A stretch of 64,000 bases of DNA, taken from FEN-299 sp963717945. GTDB taxonomy: Bacteria; Acidobacteriota; Vicinamibacteria; Vicinamibacterales; Fen-181. The notes under the pieces were generated by a model that made no database searches, had not been told where the DNA came from, and saw only the letters and a list, made by a program, of their open reading frames with translations. Made by a program: the position numbers and the translations under genes. The stretch is taken from contig CAVQXT010000007.1 in NCBI GenBank assembly GCA_963717945.1, positions 1,426,001 to 1,490,000 of the forward strand, given 5' to 3'. Within the stretch, counting starts at the first letter, position 1. Each line of letters starts with the position of its first letter. Positions 59,524-64,000 of the stretch are shown here, piece after piece.

Positions 59524-60522
59524 ATGACCACCTGGACGATCGCCGGCGCCGACGCCGGCTCCCGCCTGGACGCCTGGCTGGCGGCGCGCCCGGAAATCGG
59601 GTCGCGGGGCAGGGCGCGCGACGCCGTCGAGTGCGGCAAGGTGTTCCTCAACGGCGCGGAGCTCACCTACGCGGATGCCGCGCGGCGACTGCGGCCGGGC
59701 GACCTCGTCGGCTTCTGGTCCGACAGGCCGGGCAGCGCGCGGCCACGAAGCCGCGAGGTGGTCGCGGCCCGGTCGGCGCTTCGCATCGTGTATCGGGATC
59801 CGCACCTGCTCGTGGCCGACAAGCCGCCGGGCTGGCTGGTCGAGCCGTTGCCGGGGAACGCGCCCCCGGAGGTCACGCTGCTCGACATGGTAGGGGACCT
59901 CTTGCGATCGGAAAAGAGGATCCGGCCCTACGTCGTGCATCGCATCGACCGTGACACCAGCGGCCTGGTGCTGTTCGCCCTCACTCCGGCCGCGCGGGAC
60001 ACGCTCAAGCGGCAGTTCGAGAAGCGCACGCCGACGCGCGCCTACCTGGCCGTGGTCAACGGCACGCCCGAGCCGCCGAGCGGCACCTGGCGGGATCTGC
60101 TCGTCTGGGACAGCGAACGGCTGATCCAGAAGCGGGCCCACGCGCAGGAGGAACGCGCGAAGGACGCGGAGGCGCGCTACCGCGTCGTCGAACGCTTCGC
60201 CTGGCAGTCGCTCGTCGAAGTGTCGCTCGTGACCGGCAAGCGGAACCAGATTCGCGTGCAGGCCGGCTCTCGGGGTCATCCGCTGGTCGGCGAGCGGCAG
60301 TATCGCTTCGGCCGTCCGCGCGACGAGGCGCACGAGCCGGCGTTCGGCCGCCAGGCGCTGCACGCCGCCCGCCTCGGGTTCACGCACCCGGCCACGAGAC
60401 GCCACGTCGAATTCACGGCCGACCTGCCCGGGGACATGGAGGCTCTGTTGCGGATGCTCCGGGGCGCGCGGGACCGGACCCTGCCGGCCCGTGGAGGTCG
60501 TCGGGCGACGGGTATAGACTGA
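59524..60522 (+). CDS. RluA-family 23S rRNA/tRNA pseudouridine synthase
   Basis: A 332-residue enzyme that isomerises uridine in rRNA or tRNA. The N-terminal S4-like domain (G-S-R-L-D-A-W-L-A) leads to the catalytic block H-R-I-D-R-D-T-S-G-L near residue 142, whose second aspartate is the nucleophile, and L-V-T-G-K-R-N-Q-I-R-V further on. Which position it modifies cannot be told. It is followed 22 nt later by the glycogen synthase gene. Confidence 0.88.
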   Translation: MTTWTIAGADAGSRLDAWLAARPEIGSRGRARDAVECGKVFLNGAELTYADAARRLRPGDLVGFWSDRPGSARPRSREVVAARSALRIVYRDPHLLVADKPPGWLVEPLPGNAPPEVTLLDMVGDLLRSEKRIRPYVVHRIDRDTSGLVLFALTPAARDTLKRQFEKRTPTRAYLAVVNGTPEPPSGTWRDLLVWDSERLIQKRAHAQEERAKDAEARYRVVERFAWQSLVEVSLVTGKRNQIRVQAGSRGHPLVGERQYRFGRPRDEAHEPAFGRQALHAARLGFTHPATRRHVEFTADLPGDMEALLRMLRGARDRTLPARGGRRATGID

Positions 60523-60544
60523 TGAGTTGAGAGCCGAGGTGACG

Positions 60545-62020
60545 ATGGCCGTGCGCCGGATCCTGATGGTGGCGTCTGAAGCGGTGCCGTTCGCCAAGAC
60601 CGGCGGGCTCGGCGACGTGGCCGGCGCGTTGCCCCTGGCGCTGGCCCGGCTGGGCCACCAGGTGACCCTGGTGGTGCCGCGCTACCGGGGCGCCGCCGGC
60701 GGCATCATCGCCGGGCGCGAATCGATCGCCCTCGGCGGCCGCACATTCGACGTCACGTTCCTCGAGCACGCGCTCGGCGATCGCGCCCGGGCCGTCCTGG
60801 TGGACTGCGCGGAACTCTACGATCGCCCGGAACTCTACGGCCCCGGCCACACGGACTATCCGGACAACGCCGCACGGTTCGCCGTCCTGGCGCGTGCCGC
60901 CCTGGAGTTCGGCGCGCGCGACGGGACCGGCCCCGACATCGTCCACGCGCACGACTGGCAGGCCGGCCTCGCCCCCGCCTACCTGAAGACCCGGCTCGCC
61001 GACAGGGCGGGGCTCGGGCGCGCCGCCGCCGTGTTCACGATTCACAACCTCGCGTTCCAGGGCCTCTTCCCGCCGGCCTGGATGCCGGCCGTGGACCTGC
61101 CGTGGGAGACGTTCGGCATCGACGGCGTCGAGTTCTGGGGCAAGCTCAGTTACCTCAAGGCGGGGATCAATTTCAGCGAGATGGTGACGACGGTCAGCCC
61201 GAAATACGCGAAGGAGATCCAGACGCCGGAGTTCGGCTTCGGCTTCGACGGCATCCTGCGAAGGAAGAGCCGCCATCTGCGCGGCATCCTCAACGGGATC
61301 GACGTGGACGCCTGGGACCCGCGCACCGACCCGTATCTGCCGGCGCCCTACGGGCCCGACACACTCGAAGCGAAAAGCGCCTCGAAACGCGCGCTGTTCG
61401 AGGCGGTCGGATGGCCGGCGGCCGGGCCGGCGCCCGACCGGCCGGTCGTCGGGATGGTCTCCCGCCTCGTGGACCAGAAGGGGTTCGACCTGGTGGCGGC
61501 GCTGGGCGACGATCTGCTCGCCCTCGACGCGACGTTCGTCCTGCTGGGCAGCGGCGAGCCCCGATACCAGGACATGTGGCGCTCGCTCAGCGAGCGCGCG
61601 CCGGACCGGGTGGCCTGCCGCTTCGTCTTCGACGAGCGCCTCGCGCACCTGGTCGAGGCGGGCGCCGACATCTTCCTGATGCCGTCGAGGTTCGAGCCCT
61701 GCGGCCTCAACCAGATGTACAGCCTGCGCTACGGCACCGTGCCGGTCGTGCACGCGGTCGGCGGTCTCGACGATACCGTTGACGCCTGGAATCTCCGGAC
61801 GGGGGAGGGGACCGGGTTCAAGTTCGGCGCCTATACACCGGACGCGCTTCGGGGTACGTTACAGAAGGCGCTGGACTTGTGGCACAAGCCGAAGGCGTGG
61901 CGGGCCCTCCAGCGCGCGGGAATGGCGAAGGACTTCTCCTGGGACGCGTCGGCCGCCGAATACGCCGGCGTGTACGAGTCGGCGATCCGGGCGCGGGAGA
62001 AGGCCGAGCCGCGCGGATGA
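60545..62020 (+). CDS. glgA: Glycogen synthase (ADP-glucose type)
   Basis: A 491-residue GT5 enzyme that extends glycogen with glucose from ADP-glucose in the cytoplasm. The ADP-glucose loop K-T-G-G-L-G-D-V is at about residues 17-24, and the C-terminal S-R-F-E-P-C-G-L-N-Q-M-Y-S-L-R-Y-G-T box is intact. ATG 60545 has GAGG 5 nt upstream; a TTG at 60527 is less likely. TATAGACT at 60513-60520 may be its own -10. Confidence 0.93.
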   Translation: MAVRRILMVASEAVPFAKTGGLGDVAGALPLALARLGHQVTLVVPRYRGAAGGIIAGRESIALGGRTFDVTFLEHALGDRARAVLVDCAELYDRPELYGPGHTDYPDNAARFAVLARAALEFGARDGTGPDIVHAHDWQAGLAPAYLKTRLADRAGLGRAAAVFTIHNLAFQGLFPPAWMPAVDLPWETFGIDGVEFWGKLSYLKAGINFSEMVTTVSPKYAKEIQTPEFGFGFDGILRRKSRHLRGILNGIDVDAWDPRTDPYLPAPYGPDTLEAKSASKRALFEAVGWPAAGPAPDRPVVGMVSRLVDQKGFDLVAALGDDLLALDATFVLLGSGEPRYQDMWRSLSERAPDRVACRFVFDERLAHLVEAGADIFLMPSRFEPCGLNQMYSLRYGTVPVVHAVGGLDDTVDAWNLRTGEGTGFKFGAYTPDALRGTLQKALDLWHKPKAWRALQRAGMAKDFSWDASAAEYAGVYESAIRAREKAEPRG

Positions 62021-62109
62021 GTAACGCCCGCCCCCGGACGTGAATCTCTGAGACAATGGGAAGTCGAGCCGCCGGGGTGGCGCGCTCTCGACGCGCAGAA
62101 GGAGTTGTG

Positions 62110-62436
62110 ATGGCATCCGAGTTGATTCAGACGGCGACCGATGCGTCATTCGAAGAGCTGGTCAAGTCGCCAACGCCCGTCCTCATCGATTTCTGGGCCG
62201 AGTGGTGCATGCCGTGCAAACGGATCGCGCCGACAGTCGATCAGCTCGCCGCCGAGTATGCCGGCAAGCTGACCGTCGCCAAGATGAACATCGACGAGAA
62301 CCCCAGCGTGCCGACCCAGCTCGGCATCCGCGGGATTCCGACGCTGATGCTCTTCAAGGGCGGCACGCTCGTCGACAGCGTCGTCGGCGCGGTCGACAAG
62401 GGCACGCTCAAGAAGATGATCGACAACCACGTATAA
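62110..62436 (+). CDS. trxA: Thioredoxin with W-C-M-P-C active site
   Basis: A 108-residue cytoplasmic thioredoxin that reduces protein disulfides. The active site is W-C-M-P-C-K with C33 and C36; the usual residue between W-C and P-C is glycine. G-I-P-T with the cis-proline follows near residue 76. GGAG lies 6 nt before the ATG. It is 13 nt upstream of its reductase. Confidence 0.93.
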   Translation: MASELIQTATDASFEELVKSPTPVLIDFWAEWCMPCKRIAPTVDQLAAEYAGKLTVAKMNIDENPSVPTQLGIRGIPTLMLFKGGTLVDSVVGAVDKGTLKKMIDNHV

Positions 62437-62449
62437 CCGGGCATCATCA

Positions 62450-63418
62450 ATGGGCGACGCGCGAAACGTCATCATCATCGGGTCGGGCCCGGCGGGCCTG
62501 ACAGCGGCGATCTACTCGGCGCGCGCCAACCTCGGGCCGATGCTCATCGAGGGGTTCGACGCCGGCGGCCAGCTCATGCTGACGACAGCGGTCGAGAACT
62601 ATCCCGGCTTCAGCGACGGCGTAATGGGCCCCGATCTGATGGGCTCGATGCGCGCGCAGGCCGAGCGGTTCGGGACCGAGTTCGTCCAGGGGACGGTGAC
62701 CGGGGTCGACTTCAGGAAGCGGCCGTTCACGGTGACGACGGAGACGGCCAGCTACCGCGCTCGCGCCGTCATCGTCGCCACCGGGGCGTCGGCGCGCCTG
62801 CTCGGCCTGGCGTCCGAGCGCCAGCTGATGGGCCGCGGCGTGTCGACCTGCGCGACGTGCGACGGGTTCTTCTACCGCCATCGGCCGATCGCCGTCGTCG
62901 GCGGCGGCGACTCCGCGCTCGAGGAGGCGATCTTCCTCGCCAAGTTCGCGTCGAAGGTGACGCTCATCCACCGGCGCGACGCCCTGCGCGCGTCGAAGAT
63001 CATGCAGGAGAGGGCCAGGGCCAACCCGAAGATCGAGTACCGCTGGAACTCGGTGGTCGAGGAGGTCGTCGGCGGGGACGGCGGCGCCGTGACGGCGCTG
63101 TCGCTGCGCGACACGGTGACCGGCGAGCGGAGCCGGCTGCGCGTGGACGGGGTGTTCGTGGCGATCGGGCACACGCCGACCACGTCGCTGTTCGCCGGCC
63201 AGCTCGAGATGGATGCCAACGGATACCTGGTCACGCACGACGGGACGTTGACCAGCGCGCCTGGAGTGTTCGCCTGCGGGGACGTGCAGGATCACGTGTA
63301 CCGCCAGGCGATCACGGCGGCCGGGACCGGCTGCATGGCCGCGCTCGACGCCGAGCGGTTCGTCGAGGCCGAACTTCACGCCGAGCGGGCCGCCGCCGTC
63401 GCCTCTCGGCAGGGCTGA
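62450..63418 (+). CDS. trxB: Thioredoxin-disulfide reductase
   Basis: A 322-residue flavoenzyme that passes electrons from NADPH to thioredoxin. The FAD loop is G-S-G-P-A-G-L-T-A-A, the redox pair is C134-A-T-C137, the NADPH loop is G-G-G-D-S-A, and G-V-F-A-C-G-D-V closes the FAD site. It follows trxA in an operon. Confidence 0.95.
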   Translation: MGDARNVIIIGSGPAGLTAAIYSARANLGPMLIEGFDAGGQLMLTTAVENYPGFSDGVMGPDLMGSMRAQAERFGTEFVQGTVTGVDFRKRPFTVTTETASYRARAVIVATGASARLLGLASERQLMGRGVSTCATCDGFFYRHRPIAVVGGGDSALEEAIFLAKFASKVTLIHRRDALRASKIMQERARANPKIEYRWNSVVEEVVGGDGGAVTALSLRDTVTGERSRLRVDGVFVAIGHTPTTSLFAGQLEMDANGYLVTHDGTLTSAPGVFACGDVQDHVYRQAITAAGTGCMAALDAERFVEAELHAERAAAVASRQG

Positions 63419-63434
63419 AGCGCCGGCCTACCTC

Positions 63435-63463
63435 GCACTTCGTATTTCGTACTTCGTAACTTC
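63435..63463. repeat. Heptad repeat array 11 (GTACTTC type)
   Basis: GCACTTC, GTATTTC, GTACTTC, GTAACTTC. It fills half of the gap between the convergent trxB and mnmA genes and uses a different 7-mer from the AGCC arrays. Confidence 0.75.
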
Positions 63464-63483
63464 GCGCCTGGTAGGCTCTGTCT

Positions 63484-64000
63484 CTACCCCTCGATCCACC
63501 CGCCTCCCAGCGTTTCGTCTTCGTCGTAGAAGACCACGGCCTGCCCCGGGGTGATCGCCGGCTGGGGCCGCTCGAACCGCACGCGCACCCGGCCCCCGCC
63601 GAGCGGCTCGAGCGTCGCCGGCGCCGCGGGATGGCGGTAGCGGATCTGCGCGCTGGCCGCGATCGGGCCCGACGGCTCGCCTCCGGCAATCCAGTTCACG
63701 CCCGCGGCCTCCAACGTCGTCCGATCCAGCTGCGGCCGCGGCCCGACGACCACCGTCTGCGTGGCCGCGTCGATCCGGAGCACGTACAACGGCGTCGCGG
63801 AGGCGACGCCGAGCCCCTTGCGCTGGCCGACGGTGAAGCGGTGAATACCGTCGTGCCGCCCGAGGGCGCGGCCGCTCGCGTCCACGATGAGGCCGGGCGG
63901 AATGGGGGAGGGCGCCCGCTGCTCCACGACGGCGGCGTAGTCGTTGTCGTGCACAAAGCAGATCTCCTGGCTGTCCCGCTTCTCGGCCACGCGCAGACCC
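63484..64000 (-). CDS. mnmA: tRNA-specific 2-thiouridylase MnmA, N-terminus beyond the window
   Basis: The last 172 codons of MnmA, which thiolates uridine 34 of tRNA-Lys, -Glu and -Gln. The frame reads V-A-E-K-R-D-S-Q-E-I-C-F-V at the window edge, containing the second catalytic cysteine, and then F-T-V-G-Q-R-K-G-L-G and F-Y-D-E-D-E-T-L-G-G-G-W-I, the conserved C-terminal barrel blocks. The ATP site is outside the window. Two of its tRNA substrates, tRNA-Glu and tRNA-Lys, are encoded at 32976 and 34837. Confidence 0.92.
   Translation of the reverse strand, partial: GLRVAEKRDSQEICFVHDNDYAAVVEQRAPSPIPPGLIVDASGRALGRHDGIHRFTVGQRKGLGVASATPLYVLRIDAATQTVVVGPRPQLDRTTLEAAGVNWIAGGEPSGPIAASAQIRYRHPAAPATLEPLGGGRVRVRFERPQPAITPGQAVVFYDEDETLGGGWIEG

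Overview
This is a 64 kb, very GC-rich bacterial chromosomal segment with about 48 protein genes, two tRNA genes, no rRNA, no CRISPR array and no recognisable transposase. Several genes point to Acidobacteriota, most likely a Vicinamibacteria-type lineage: an ADOP-type duplicated permease (36774-39248), an acidobacterial VWFA-related protein (44459-45820), two OmpA/TonB-type receptors with an N-terminal carboxypeptidase-regulatory-like domain, a BNR-repeat protein, an S9 peptidase and a sulfatase-TPR fusion. The phylum assignment is inferred from gene families, not from a phylogenetic marker.

Layout. 1-20 kb is catabolic: the end of a sodium:solute symporter, L-serine dehydratase, a beta-lactamase-like serine hydrolase, a BNR-repeat protein, gamma-glutamyltransferase, an S9 peptidase, Uup, a secreted GH38 mannosidase, an ArsR/DUF2087 regulator and a membrane spermidine-synthase-like protein. 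20-25 kb is a tightly coupled cluster: fused phosphotransbutyrylase/butyrate kinase, ArfB and a UroD-like protein. 25-31.7 kb holds transporters and small stress or envelope genes, including a frameshifted lipoprotein. 31.8-35 kb is an accessory-looking patch: a HicBA-like pair, tRNA-Glu, a phosphofructokinase with PPi-type residues, tRNA-Lys and several repeats. 35-44 kb has an FAD oxidoreductase, the ADOP permease and the late haem genes hemE, hemH and hemY with an exported O-methyltransferase. 44-56 kb has a nuclease-like protein with a histone-H1-like tail, the VWFA protein, a TonB receptor, an orphan DNA methyltransferase, a glutaredoxin, a penicillin-binding protein, FdhE and a sulfatase-TPR protein. 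56-64 kb has a small membrane protein plus TonB receptor, an RluA-type pseudouridine synthase, glycogen synthase, thioredoxin, thioredoxin reductase and the C-terminal part of MnmA.

The most interesting material is between the genes. At least eleven intergenic arrays are built from 7-bp units (AGCCCTG-like, AGTGGTC-like, GTACTTC-like), resembling cyanobacterial STRR repeats, and several supply or touch the stop codon of the neighbouring gene. Six genes lack a convincing Shine-Dalgarno site and instead have a TANNNT hexamer 6-9 nt before the ATG, suggesting leaderless transcription. A roughly 30-nt element follows the 3' ends of both the phosphofructokinase gene and tRNA-Lys in the same transcriptional sense, and a perfect 20-bp inverted repeat separates two convergent genes. 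The window contains no obvious complete defence or biosynthetic system.
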